Positions 52,305 through 60,838 of a stretch of DNA of 64,000 nt are shown piece after piece. The stretch spans positions 124,001 to 188,000 of the forward strand of contig NZ_JABJRA010000002.1 of assembly GCF_013155365.1 (NCBI RefSeq), read 5' to 3'. The stretch is from Nocardioides sp. zg-DK7169. GTDB lineage: Bacteria; Actinomycetota; Actinomycetes; Propionibacteriales; Nocardioidaceae. How positions within the stretch are numbered: the first letter of the stretch is position 1; every line of letters starts with the position of its first letter. The position numbers and the translations under genes are program-made. The notes under the pieces were generated by a model, which saw nothing but the letters and a program-made list of their open reading frames with translations, ran no database searches and was not told where the DNA came from.

Positions 52305-53933
52305 TCAGCCGGGCACCGGGTCGTGCAGCGCGGGCCCGGTGCGCAGCCACCACTGGGCGGCGTTCGCGACCTGCGCGTCGGGGTGGGTGGTGAGCGGCAG
52401 CACGTGGTCGGCGCCGGACATCCCGAGCGCGAACATCGCGGCGTAGCGCAGCTCGGCGTGCTCGGAGGCCAGGAACCCGGTCACGGTCTCGGCGTCCGCG
52501 TCGCTCAGCGGGTGGCGGTCGCGTCCCAGCTGGGTGAGGGCACGGCCCTGCACCCACGGGCGGCGCCGGTCCAGGGCGATGACCCGGACCCGGTCCCGGA
52601 TCGCGGAGCAGTCCAGGCTCGAGAGCAGCGACCAGGCGCGGCTGGCGAGGAACTCGTCGGCTCCGCCCGCGAGCTCCAGCACGAGCGGGGCCAGCGCCCG
52701 CGAGTACGCACTGGCGCCGAGCAGGTTCGCGGCGTGACGCCGGCGCGCCTTGACCAGGTGGAACAGCGCCTCGCGCACGAGCCGGCGCAGCATCAGGTCG
52801 GGGTCGTCGCGCAGCGCGTGCGGCCCGGTGGACTGCGCGCGGTCGGCGATCCGGGACGCCAGCTGGCGCGCGGTCGCGGCCGGGACCAGCTCCCGGGTCG
52901 CCCGGCTCTGCTGGAGCCAGGCGCGCTTGCCCTCGTTGCGCAGTGAGGAGAGGACGACCTCGAAGGCCGGGTCCGGCAGGTGCGCGGCCAGCTCGAGGGC
53001 GTTGACGCCGTGCGGCGTCGCCTCCGCCCGGCGCAGGCCGTGGGTCGCCGCCCGGACCAGGACGTCGCGGTAGTCGTCGCTGAACTGCTGGCGGCGCGAC
53101 TTGGCGGCGAGCACGCCCCAGGTCGCCGGGCCGAGCGTCGGGTGTCCGGAGGCGTGCAGCCGGATCAGCAGGTCGCTGGCCTGCGAGCCCGGCAGCTGGG
53201 CCAGCATCGTGACCGCGCCGCGGCCGACCTGCACGTGCGGGTCGGTGCAGTACTCGCCCAGCGCCCGCAGCATGTGGCGCTGGGAGTCGGCCTGGAGCAG
53301 CAGCATGGTCGCCGCCTCGTAGCGCGACACGTACGCCGACCCGACGGCCCGCGCCAGCTCGCCCAGCAGCGAGCGGCACACGGTCTGCCAGGTGCTCGGG
53401 TGCAGGTAGACCCGGTCGTACTGGGTGAGCTCGATCGCGAGCCCCAGCCACTGCGCCCCGCTGGCGCGGCCGGCGTCGAGGTCCTCGAAGACCCGGTCGA
53501 GGTCGGTGACCTCCTCGGGCCCGCCGACGCGGCGCGCCGGCTGCTCGACCCCGAAGGAGCGGGCCAGGCCGCGCGCGATCGCGAGGAAGGAGCCGGGCAC
53601 GGCGCCGACCAGGGTCTCGTAGGCCCGCACGGTGCGCTCGGGCACCACGTGGAGGCCGGACTCCCACCGGCTGATCCGGGTGCGGTCGACATGGATCCCG
53701 TGCTCGGCCAGCGCGGTCACGAAGACGTCGCGGGAGCAGGTCTGCGGGTCGGCCGCGAGCCGCGAGGTGGCCAGGAGCCAGGCGATGCGTTGCGTCACAC
53801 CGATCTCGGCCCGGTCGATCGGGTGCGGGTCCTCCGGCAGCCGTTGCGGGCGTCCGCGTCGTCGTCCTGTCGTCGTGCTGGCTGTGCTGTTGGTGGTGCC
53901 GGTTGTGCGTTCAGTGGTGCTCAGAGCGCCCAC
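52305..53933 (-). CDS. Large HTH regulator with AT-hook-like tail and helical repeat domain
   Basis: A 542-residue protein, mostly unfamiliar. The first 22 residues are Thr/Ser-rich, then RRRGRPQRLP (residues 24-33) resembles an AT hook. Residues 45-115 form an XRE-like HTH (IHVDRTRISRWESGLHVVPE). The remaining 420 residues are alpha-helical and Arg/Leu/Ala-rich, possibly HEAT-like repeats. The GTG at 53933 is the best start; the open frame runs much further but only as an antisense shadow of the surface gene. It is divergent from the surface protein gene and may control it. Confidence 0.68.
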   Translation of the reverse strand: MGALSTTERTTGTTNSTASTTTGRRRGRPQRLPEDPHPIDRAEIGVTQRIAWLLATSRLAADPQTCSRDVFVTALAEHGIHVDRTRISRWESGLHVVPERTVRAYETLVGAVPGSFLAIARGLARSFGVEQPARRVGGPEEVTDLDRVFEDLDAGRASGAQWLGLAIELTQYDRVYLHPSTWQTVCRSLLGELARAVGSAYVSRYEAATMLLLQADSQRHMLRALGEYCTDPHVQVGRGAVTMLAQLPGSQASDLLIRLHASGHPTLGPATWGVLAAKSRRQQFSDDYRDVLVRAATHGLRRAEATPHGVNALELAAHLPDPAFEVVLSSLRNEGKRAWLQQSRATRELVPAATARQLASRIADRAQSTGPHALRDDPDLMLRRLVREALFHLVKARRRHAANLLGASAYSRALAPLVLELAGGADEFLASRAWSLLSSLDCSAIRDRVRVIALDRRRPWVQGRALTQLGRDRHPLSDADAETVTGFLASEHAELRYAAMFALGMSGADHVLPLTTHPDAQVANAAQWWLRTGPALHDPVPG

Positions 53934-54212
53934 GTACCTTTCGTTCCCCGTTGCGCGCTGCCCACGAGCCGACCCCCCTGACCGGCTCGTAGCCGGACAG
54001 CGCCAGATGAACCTAGCCGCGTATTGATGCCACGACGGGTTCTTGCAACACGAATGGTCCCCTGCAACAAAGCCGAGACATGTCCTGGAAATCCCTAGTT
54101 TTCGACATAGCCCGGTCTCAGCAATGGGGGGATTGCGACCTAGTCGCAGCGACGGGCAGCGGCGGGTGCGGATGTTCCTGCCGTGACTGACGATCCGGAA
54201 GGAACCAAAGCA
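53934..54212. promoter_or_regulatory. Divergent control region between HTH gene and surface-protein gene
   Basis: This 279-bp gap is the most AT-rich stretch of the window. TGCAACA occurs at 54044 and 54063, 19 bp apart. TAGTTT (54096-54101) is a candidate -10 for the surface gene. TGCGAC-CTA-GTCGCA (54134-54148) is a dyad in its leader, and GGAAGGA (54197-54203) is the ribosome-binding site. The repeats are candidate binding sites for the divergent HTH protein. Confidence 0.5.
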
Positions 54213-57200
54213 ATGAACAGCAGCGGCATTAAGCGGGGACTGGCGGCAACCGCCGTCTCCGCCCTGGCGGTGGCGGGTCTCCCGCTCCTCGCCTCCTCGG
54301 CCTCGGCCAACACCATCGACCAGCAGTCCGCGAGCCTGGAGCTGGTCAGCCAGTTCTCTGGCGCGGCCTCGGTGAAGAACGACGGCACCGACTCCACGAT
54401 CCGCCTGCAGGCTGTGGCCCCGGCGTCGATCCCCTCGGTGACGTTCCAGTACAAGATCGGCGCGACCTGGCAGGACATCGCCACCGTCTCGCGCAACGAC
54501 GACGGCTCCTTCTCCCACGAGTGGGACCCGAGTGGCGCGATCGTCGGCGCGACCGTGGAGCTGCGCGTGACTGGCACGCCGACCAGCGGCCCGACCGCCG
54601 GTACCGCGCAGGTTGACGGCCCGGGCAGTGCCCCCGCCGACGCTTTCGTCGCGATCACCCCCGCCGGTGGCGCTGTCGCCACGGTCAACCTGACCGCGGG
54701 CTCCGCGCTCGGTGTCTTCCAGTCGCCGTACGGCACCGGCCAGAACGTGATCGTCAACGGCACCACGTCGCTGACCGGTGGCACCATCGACATCACCGGT
54801 GGAGCGGCGACCGTCGCGGCTCCGGTCACGGCCGCCGCCGGCGCCACCACGGGTTCCTTCCGCGGCGTCGTCGACATCACCGGCTACACCTACGGCGCGA
54901 CCGACCAGCTCCTGCTGGGCGCGACCCCGACCGCCGCGGGCGGCAGCGACGACGTGGAGGCCTACACCCTCTACAAGCAGACCATCACCACCGTGACCGC
55001 CGCGGCCAACAAGACCAAGGTCGAGGACGGCCAGACCGCGACCGTCACGGTCACCGTCGCCGACCAGAACGGTGCCCCCATCGCGGGTGCCCGGGTCGCC
55101 AGCAGCGCCGGCGGCGCCGCCCAGATCACCGACGCGGCCGGCAAGGCCACCTTCGCCCAGGGCCCCAGCACGGCGTACTACTACGCCGACGCCACCGCCG
55201 CCACCGGCTACTCCGCCGGTGCGGGTGACCAGAAGTCCGGCGACGTCACCGTGTCGGAGTACGTCTCCGCGCCGAAGAGCCTCAAGGCCGTCTCGACCGA
55301 CGGTGCCGCCTTCGACCGCGACGAGTACGCCGCGAGCGACATCACCGTCCAGGTGCAGGACCAGGAGGGCATCAACCGCGACGTCGCCGGCCAGAGCCTG
55401 AACTACTTCTGGACCGTCACGCCGTTCGACGCCACCAAGTCCGCGGTGCGCTTCCCGACCACCGGTGTCACCACCGAGGCGGCCGAGACCAACGGTCTCT
55501 ACACCGTCGCGCTGCCCACCGGCGCCTCCGCCGTCTCGGGCACCTACACCCTCAACGCCGCGCTCGGCGCCGACGCCCTCGGCAACAACGCGATCGCCAG
55601 CACCGAGGTCCTCTCGGTCAAGGTCGGCCAGGCCAAGGTCACCTTCACCCCCGCGCAGGCCCAGAACGTCGCCGCCGGCAGCACCGTGACCGTGACCGGC
55701 AAGGTCGCGCTCGAGGACGGCACGGTTCTCCCGCGCCGCGCCGTCTCGGTCAGCTACGCCCAGGGCACCACCGGCTCGGACACGGTCAAGGACGCCGGCA
55801 TCGTGCCCGCGACCGGCACCGCGCTCCTCGCCTCGCGCACGTTCACCACCGGCGCCGACGGCACCTTCGAGGTCAAGGTCAGCGACCCGGCCGAGACCCC
55901 GCAGGGCACCGAGCTGGGCGGCTCGCTCGACGCCGAGGCCACCGCGCTCGGCGTGCTGGCGTCCGACGTCTCCAACCTGGCGATCAACTTCACCAGCGCC
56001 GAGCCCGCCGCGGCCGCCGTGGTGAAGGTCGTCGCCGACACCACCACGGCCGTCGCCGACCCCGCCAACCGCGCGGGCACCCTCGTCACGGGCACCGCCT
56101 CCGTCGTCATCCCCGGCGTCGGCGGCGCGGCCGACACCCCGGTGGTCGGCCAGCAGGTCACCGTCACCCTCGACAAGGGTCACTTCGTCGCCTCGACCGC
56201 GCCGGGCGCGGCCGTTCCGGCCAAGACGACCATCGAGGCCGGCGACCTGGTCGGTGAGTACCTCAACATCGGTACGAGCCGCACGCTCGTGACCGACGCC
56301 ACCGGCACCGTGTCGTTCAGCTACACCATCGGTCGCGACTCGGGCTTCGACGACGACGGCAAGGTCTCGGCCACCGTCACCGCCGCTGCTGGCACCAAGA
56401 GCGCCTCCAACGGTGTCGAGTTCACCTCGGCGAACCCGCTCAACGGCGGCAAGGTCGAGATCGTCATGTCGCCGGAGTCGGTGCAGCGCAACGCCGTTGC
56501 GCCCACCCTCGAGGGCGGGCGGGTCTACTTCGACCTGTTCACCACCGACCAGTTCGGCAACCGCGTCGGTGGCGAGACGGTGAACCTCAGCGAGACCGCT
56601 GAGAACTTCTCGCTCTCGTCCTCGTCCGCGACGTCCGACTTCGAGGCGGACGGCGACTTCTACGTGACCGGCGCTGCGGAGCTCGCTGCGGTCGTCACGG
56701 CGCTCTGGACCACCGAGACCACGACGTACTCCGGTACCGGCTCGGCGCTTGCGCCTGCCGGCACCAAGAACTTCACCGACACGGAGAACGTCGAGTTCTA
56801 CGCGGTCGACTTCGCCGGCTCGACGTTCGAGATGACCTCCAGCGTGGATGGCCCGGTCGCGATCGGCACCTCGGTGACCGAGACCGTCAAGGTCGTCGAC
56901 CAGGAGGGTCGCCCGGTCGCGGGTGCCCAGGTCGAGTTCAACCGCAACGGCGCGGGCGGCGACGCCACCGTCAACCGCACGACCAACGCCGCCGGTGTCG
57001 CGACGTACACCTTCTCGGTGACGGCTGCAGGCACGGTCAACGTGACCGCGCTGGTCACCTCCGGCATCCAGTCGGAGACCCTGACCGACACCATCGAGGT
57101 CGAGGCCGCCCCGGTCATCGTTGACCCGCCGAAGCCGCCGGTGAAGATCACCGCCAGCATCACCGGTGCCAACAACGGCAAGAAGGCCGACAAGCTGACC

Positions 57201-57425
57201 GTCAAGGCCAGCGACAAGGTCGCCGCCGGCGCGATCGTGAAGCTGTTCAAGATCAACGCCAAGGGCAAGCGGGTCCTCGTCGACACCGACGTGCTCAACG
57301 CCAACGGTGCGCGCGTCTTCAAGGTGGCCGACAAGAACAAGGCCAAGAAGACCAAGTACCGCGCGGTCATCGTCGGCTCCAAGGCCCACACCAAGGCCAC
57401 GTCGAACACCAGGGCCGTTCGCTGA
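54213..57425 (+). CDS. Large secreted surface protein with Ig-like domains, possible S-layer protein
   Basis: A 1070-residue exported protein. Residues 1-32 are a signal peptide ending ASSASA. The body is rich in Thr, Val, Ala and Gly and is built from beta-sandwich modules; at least two resemble Big_1/invasin-type domains (TVTVTVADQNGAPIAGARV and VKVVDQEGRPVAGAQVEFN), each followed by a DAAGKATF or NAAGVATYTF strand. After PPKPPVK near residue 980, the last 90 residues are Lys-rich and could bind the cell wall. There is no LPXTG. Strong codon bias and a good ribosome-binding site suggest high expression. Adhesin or S-layer are the options. Confidence 0.78.
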   Translation: MNSSGIKRGLAATAVSALAVAGLPLLASSASANTIDQQSASLELVSQFSGAASVKNDGTDSTIRLQAVAPASIPSVTFQYKIGATWQDIATVSRNDDGSFSHEWDPSGAIVGATVELRVTGTPTSGPTAGTAQVDGPGSAPADAFVAITPAGGAVATVNLTAGSALGVFQSPYGTGQNVIVNGTTSLTGGTIDITGGAATVAAPVTAAAGATTGSFRGVVDITGYTYGATDQLLLGATPTAAGGSDDVEAYTLYKQTITTVTAAANKTKVEDGQTATVTVTVADQNGAPIAGARVASSAGGAAQITDAAGKATFAQGPSTAYYYADATAATGYSAGAGDQKSGDVTVSEYVSAPKSLKAVSTDGAAFDRDEYAASDITVQVQDQEGINRDVAGQSLNYFWTVTPFDATKSAVRFPTTGVTTEAAETNGLYTVALPTGASAVSGTYTLNAALGADALGNNAIASTEVLSVKVGQAKVTFTPAQAQNVAAGSTVTVTGKVALEDGTVLPRRAVSVSYAQGTTGSDTVKDAGIVPATGTALLASRTFTTGADGTFEVKVSDPAETPQGTELGGSLDAEATALGVLASDVSNLAINFTSAEPAAAAVVKVVADTTTAVADPANRAGTLVTGTASVVIPGVGGAADTPVVGQQVTVTLDKGHFVASTAPGAAVPAKTTIEAGDLVGEYLNIGTSRTLVTDATGTVSFSYTIGRDSGFDDDGKVSATVTAAAGTKSASNGVEFTSANPLNGGKVEIVMSPESVQRNAVAPTLEGGRVYFDLFTTDQFGNRVGGETVNLSETAENFSLSSSSATSDFEADGDFYVTGAAELAAVVTALWTTETTTYSGTGSALAPAGTKNFTDTENVEFYAVDFAGSTFEMTSSVDGPVAIGTSVTETVKVVDQEGRPVAGAQVEFNRNGAGGDATVNRTTNAAGVATYTFSVTAAGTVNVTALVTSGIQSETLTDTIEVEAAPVIVDPPKPPVKITASITGANNGKKADKLTVKASDKVAAGAIVKLFKINAKGKRVLVDTDVLNANGARVFKVADKNKAKKTKYRAVIVGSKAHTKATSNTRAVR

Positions 57426-57444
57426 CGCGAAGGTCTGACACGGG

Positions 57445-57601
57445 AGGGCCTCGCGGGATCTGATGATCTCGCGGGGCCCGACCCCGGGCGGGGGAGAGGT
57501 TCTCGATCCCCTCGCTGATCACTACCGGCCCTCAGGGCCGGTTCCACGGACGCGGTCCGGGTCATTCTCTGTTGCCGCTGCGCGAGATTGACCCGGACCG
57601 C
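57445..57601 (+). ncRNA. Structured 3' region, candidate small RNA or stacked terminators
   Basis: Three stable hairpins follow the surface-protein stop: 57445-57478 (15-bp stem, two wobble pairs), 57524-57542 (perfect 9-bp stem, 1-nt gap), and 57552-57601 (13-bp perfect stem, one mismatch, 4 more pairs, 14-nt loop). A U-rich terminator follows at 57621. Multiple hairpins ending in a clear terminator look like a stable 3'-derived RNA, though stacked terminators for a highly expressed gene would also fit. Confidence 0.45.
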
Positions 57602-57620
57602 CCCGTCACGCTAGGCCATC

Positions 57621-57642
57621 AACCCCTCGTTGAGGGGTTTTT
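57621..57642 (+). terminator. Classical intrinsic terminator
   Basis: AACCCCTC-GTT-GAGGGGTT is a perfect 8-bp stem followed by TTTGCGTTTT, the clearest U-tract in the window. It points to termination of plus-strand transcription from the surface-protein gene or the structured RNA before it. Confidence 0.82.
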
Positions 57643-57681
57643 GCGTTTTCGGGAGTGTTCGGATCGTGCCGGCGGCGACCC

Positions 57682-58737
57682 TCACCCCCGGTCGAACCAC
57701 CCCCGGTCCATCGCGACCAGCCAGCGGCGCCCGGGGTGCTCGGTGAGGGTCCAGAGCTCGTCGCGGGCGGGCCACCAGGTGAGGTCCTCCGGCCCCATCG
57801 GTACGGCGAAGCGGTGGGCGCGCCAGGAGCCGGGTGCGCCGACGTACACCGTGCCGGGGGTCCACGGGCCCTGGGAGGCGGTCAGGTGGTGGCGCCCGCG
57901 GGCCACGGCGACCCCCTGGGAGCGGACCATGGTCGCGTCGTCGGCGACCAGCGCGCGGGCCACGCCGTCCGCCCCGGCCACCGGGTCCCCGGCGTCGTCG
58001 AGCAGGAAGCGGGCCAGGCGACGGGTCTGGCGCGCGGAGCCGTACTCGCCGACGAGCAGGTGCGGCGGCGCCGCCTCGCGGTCCAGGGAGAGGAAGGAGT
58101 GGCGCAGCCGCTCGCCGTCCCCGTCCACGCCGCCGCGCTGGGAGGACGCCAGCGGCAGCACGTAGCGGTGCCCGTGGGTCTCGAGGTCCCCGCGCGCTGA
58201 GGGCACCCGCAGGATGTCGCGGACGTCGAAGGTGTGAAACCCGCGCCGGGTGGCCGCGACGTGCAGCCGCGGGCCGTCCCAGACGATCCCGCCGGCGTGC
58301 ACCGGCACCGGCTCCAGCCCGACGGGGGAGCCCGGGTCGCCGCCGGTCGCGCGGACCAGCAGGACGTGGCGGTAGCGCAGCGCGTCCAGGTCCACGAAGC
58401 TCACCCGGGCGCCGGCGCCCGCCTTGGAGTACCACGTCGTCACCAGCAGCCGCCGGCCCTCCACGGTGTCGACCGCGGGGTCGGCGGAGGACTCCGCGGA
58501 CGAGGAGATGCCCTGCGGCCACCACGTGCGGTCGCGGCTGTCGGCCCGCTCCCACGCCAGCGCCCTCCGTACGGCGCGCCCCGGGGCCCACGAGCGGTGC
58601 AGGCGCCGGTCGAGGTCGTCCAGCACCCCGGCCAGACCCACCGCGCCGCCGAGCTCAGCGGCCAGCGCAGCGCGGGCCCCGAGGTCCTCCTCGCGACGGG
58701 TCAGGTGGACCGCACCGGGTCCTGCGGAGCTGCTCAT
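57682..58737 (-). CDS. Uncharacterised protein, possible beta-propeller
   Basis: A 351-residue protein with no recognised family. From residue 80 on it has repeated short strands with aromatic and Gly residues (LLVTTWYSKAGAG, HAGGIVWDGPRLHVAAT, GFHTFDVRDI, TWWPARDELWTLTEHPGRRW), which suggest a propeller-like fold. The N-terminal 70 residues are Arg- and Ala-rich and helical. There is no signal peptide at this start. An enzyme or binding protein is possible; I cannot assign a function. It is divergent from the Nudix gene. Confidence 0.6.
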   Translation of the reverse strand: MSSSAGPGAVHLTRREEDLGARAALAAELGGAVGLAGVLDDLDRRLHRSWAPGRAVRRALAWERADSRDRTWWPQGISSSAESSADPAVDTVEGRRLLVTTWYSKAGAGARVSFVDLDALRYRHVLLVRATGGDPGSPVGLEPVPVHAGGIVWDGPRLHVAATRRGFHTFDVRDILRVPSARGDLETHGHRYVLPLASSQRGGVDGDGERLRHSFLSLDREAAPPHLLVGEYGSARQTRRLARFLLDDAGDPVAGADGVARALVADDATMVRSQGVAVARGRHHLTASQGPWTPGTVYVGAPGSWRAHRFAVPMGPEDLTWWPARDELWTLTEHPGRRWLVAMDRGWFDRG

Positions 58738-58780
58738 GCAGCGACGGTAACCATCTGCCGCCCGCGCGCACCCGCCCCAC

Positions 58781-58786
58781 TAGGCT
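58781..58786 (+). promoter_or_regulatory. Candidate -10 box (TAGGCT), leaderless start
   Basis: TAGGCT lies 8 nt before the GTG at 58795. Confidence 0.55.
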
Positions 58787-58794
58787 CGGGGTCC

Positions 58795-59517
58795 GTGAGC
58801 ACCGCTGAGCAGCCCGGGACCCGCAGGCAGGTCGTCGTCGCGGCGGCCATCGTCCGCGCCGGCCGCGTGCTGGCCACCCGGCGTACGACGCCGCCCGAGC
58901 TGGCCGGGCGCTGGGAGCTGCCCGGCGGCAAGGTGGAGCCGGGGGAGCAGCCGACCGCCGCCCTCGAGCGCGAGGTGGCCGAGGAGCTCGGCTGCGGCGT
59001 CGAGGTGACCGGCTGGCTGCCGGGCGCGGCGCCGATCGGGGACGCCCTGGAGCTGCGCGTCGCCACCGCCCGCCTGATCCGCGGGGAGCCGGAGCCGGGC
59101 GAGCACGACGCGGCCCGCTGGCTCGGCGCCGACGAGCTCGACCCGTCCCACCCCGACGCCGTCGACTGGCTCGAGCCGGACCGGCCCTTCCTTCCCGGCC
59201 TCGCCGCGGTGCTGCGCGCGATGCCCGCCCCCACCGGCCTGCGCGCGATCGTGTTCGAGGAGGACGACGCGCGCGCCATCGAGGCCCGCCTGCGCGCCGA
59301 CGGCTACGACGCGGAGGTGATGCGCGAGCGCCTCGCCGGCGAGGACGACGACGAGGACCACCCCTGGGCCGTGGTCAGCGACGCGCCCGAGGTGGTGCTC
59401 GACGTGCTCGTGGACGCCCACGACGGGTGGCTGGACCGCGAGGACGACCCCGCGCCGCGCGCGAGCGCCGCGCCGCTCGACCTGCCGACCGCGCCGCGAC
59501 GCCTCAAGCGCCCCTGA
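58795..59517 (+). CDS. MutT-type Nudix hydrolase fused to a C-terminal acidic domain
   Basis: A 240-residue protein. Residues 10-130 are a MutT-like Nudix domain; the Nudix box GKVEPGEQPTAALE-REVAEELG is complete, so it should hydrolyse 8-oxo-dGTP or a similar nucleotide. Residues 140-225 are a second domain (IVFEEDDARAIEARLRADGY, WAVVSDAPEVVLDVLVDAHDGW) that resembles small stand-alone actinobacterial proteins of unknown function. The GTG start fits a TAGGCT box. The mshB gene starts 25 bp downstream under its own box. Confidence 0.85.
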   Translation: MSTAEQPGTRRQVVVAAAIVRAGRVLATRRTTPPELAGRWELPGGKVEPGEQPTAALEREVAEELGCGVEVTGWLPGAAPIGDALELRVATARLIRGEPEPGEHDAARWLGADELDPSHPDAVDWLEPDRPFLPGLAAVLRAMPAPTGLRAIVFEEDDARAIEARLRADGYDAEVMRERLAGEDDDEDHPWAVVSDAPEVVLDVLVDAHDGWLDREDDPAPRASAAPLDLPTAPRRLKRP

Positions 59518-59530
59518 GGGTGGCGCCCCC

Positions 59531-59536
59531 TAGGAT
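59531..59536 (+). promoter_or_regulatory. Candidate -10 box (TAGGAT) for mshB
   Basis: TAGGAT ends 6 nt before the mshB ATG at 59543 (leaderless pattern). Confidence 0.6.
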
Positions 59537-59542
59537 CGGGAC

Positions 59543-60469
59543 ATGACCGCAGACCTCCCGGCGCAGCGCCTGCTGCTCGTGCACGCCCACCCCGACGACG
59601 AGTCGATCGGCAACGGCGCGACGATGGCCAAGTACGTCGACGAGGGCCGCCACGTGACCCTGGTGACCTGCACCGCCGGCGAGATGGGCGAGATCCTGGT
59701 CCCCGAGCTCGAGCACCTCGGCGCGGACCGTGACGACACCCTCGGTGAGCACCGCCGCGGGGAGCTGGCCGACGCCATGCGCGCGCTCGGGGTCACCGAC
59801 CACCGCTTCCTCGGCGGCTTCGGCCGCTTCCGCGACTCCGGGATGAAGTGGCACGAGCAGGGCCACGCCGTGCCCGCCGACGACATCCACGACAACGCCT
59901 TCTGGCGCGCCGACCTCACCGAGGCCGCCGACCTGCTGGTGGAGATCATCCGCGAGGTCCGCCCGCAGGTGCTCGTCACCTACGACCAGTTCGGCGGCTA
60001 CGGCCACCCCGACCACATCCAGGCCCACCGCGTCGCGACGTACGCCGCCTCGCTCGCCGCCGTCCCCTCCTACCGCCTCGACCTCGGCGAGCCGTGGGAC
60101 ATCGCGAAGATCTACTGGGGCGCGATGTCGGAGAGCCGGATGCGCGAGGGCCTGCGCGCGCTGCGCGCGGCCGGCGACAACAGCTTCGAGGGGATGGACC
60201 CCGACGGCCCGCTGCCGCACTTCGTCACGCCCGACGAGCAGCTCGCGGCCCGCATCGACGCCACCGAGCAGGTGGAGCGCAAGATGGCCGCGCTGGCGGC
60301 CCACGCCACCCAGATCACCACCGACGGGCCGTTCTTCGCCCTGAGCAACAACGTCGGCCAGACCGCGTGGGGCGAGGAGTTCTACCGCATCGCCAAGGGC
60401 CAGCGCGGCGAGCTCGGGCCCGACGGCCTGGAGAGCGACCTCTTCGCCGGCCTGCCCGTCGACGACTGA
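59543..60469 (+). CDS. mshB: Mycothiol biosynthesis deacetylase MshB
   Basis: A 308-residue zinc deacetylase of the PIG-L/LmbE family. The zinc site is formed by AHPDDES near residue 14 and YGHPDHI near residue 153. [10 protein letters not shown] near residue 42 and FGRFRDSGM near residue 93 match MshB, which deacetylates GlcNAc-inositol during mycothiol synthesis; the paralogue Mca is less similar. Presence of this gene supports an actinobacterial host. A DUF6113 gene follows 2 bp later. Confidence 0.9.
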   Translation: MTADLPAQRLLLVHAHPDDESIGNGATMAKYVDEGRHVTLVTCTAGEMGEILVPELEHLGADRDDTLGEHRRGELADAMRALGVTDHRFLGGFGRFRDSGMKWHEQGHAVPADDIHDNAFWRADLTEAADLLVEIIREVRPQVLVTYDQFGGYGHPDHIQAHRVATYAASLAAVPSYRLDLGEPWDIAKIYWGAMSESRMREGLRALRAAGDNSFEGMDPDGPLPHFVTPDEQLAARIDATEQVERKMAALAAHATQITTDGPFFALSNNVGQTAWGEEFYRIAKGQRGELGPDGLESDLFAGLPVDD

Positions 60470-60471
60470 GC

Positions 60472-60828
60472 GTGCGCCGCGTCCTCTCCGGCCTGCTCGC
60501 CGCGGCGCTGGTGCTCCTCGGCGCCGCCACCGCGGTCGCGGTCGTGGCCGTCCACGGCCTGTGGTGGGGCCTCGCGCTCGGCCTGGCCGCGACGCTCGCC
60601 ACCGAGATCGCGCTGCCTCCGGGCTGGACCCGGCGGGTCGCCTGGGCCCTCGGCTGGGTCGCGATGGTCGGCTATCTGGCGACACCACGGGGTGAGGGTG
60701 ATTACGTCATCGGGGGTGACGGGCCCGGGTATACCGTGCTCCTAGCAGCCGCGGGCGTGATGTTGAGCGCACTGGCGACCCTCCCGCGGCGCTCGACGAT
60801 GCCCGGAACCCCTCCACCCCCTCCCTAA
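60472..60828 (+). CDS. Small membrane protein, DUF6113-like
   Basis: A 118-residue protein with four hydrophobic helices and a Pro-rich C-terminus. It resembles the actinobacterial DUF6113 family that often follows mshB. Function unknown. GTG 60472 starts 2 bp after the mshB stop, so the two are co-transcribed. The TAA stop is the first half of the -10 box of the next gene. Confidence 0.68.
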   Translation: MRRVLSGLLAAALVLLGAATAVAVVAVHGLWWGLALGLAATLATEIALPPGWTRRVAWALGWVAMVGYLATPRGEGDYVIGGDGPGYTVLLAAAGVMLSALATLPRRSTMPGTPPPPP

Positions 60829-60831
60829 GAT
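60826..60831 (+). promoter_or_regulatory. Candidate -10 box (TAAGAT), overlapping a stop codon
   Basis: TAAGAT lies 7 nt before the GTG at 60839, and its first three bases end the DUF6113 gene. Confidence 0.58.
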
Positions 60832-60838
60832 GTGGGCC

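Noticed and set aside
52305..57389. A 1694-codon minus-strand open frame antisense to the surface-protein gene
   Set aside because: Only the part below 53933 looks like a protein. The rest is Gly/Arg/Val/Asp-rich antisense of a gene with strong third-position G/C bias, which removes stop codons by composition.
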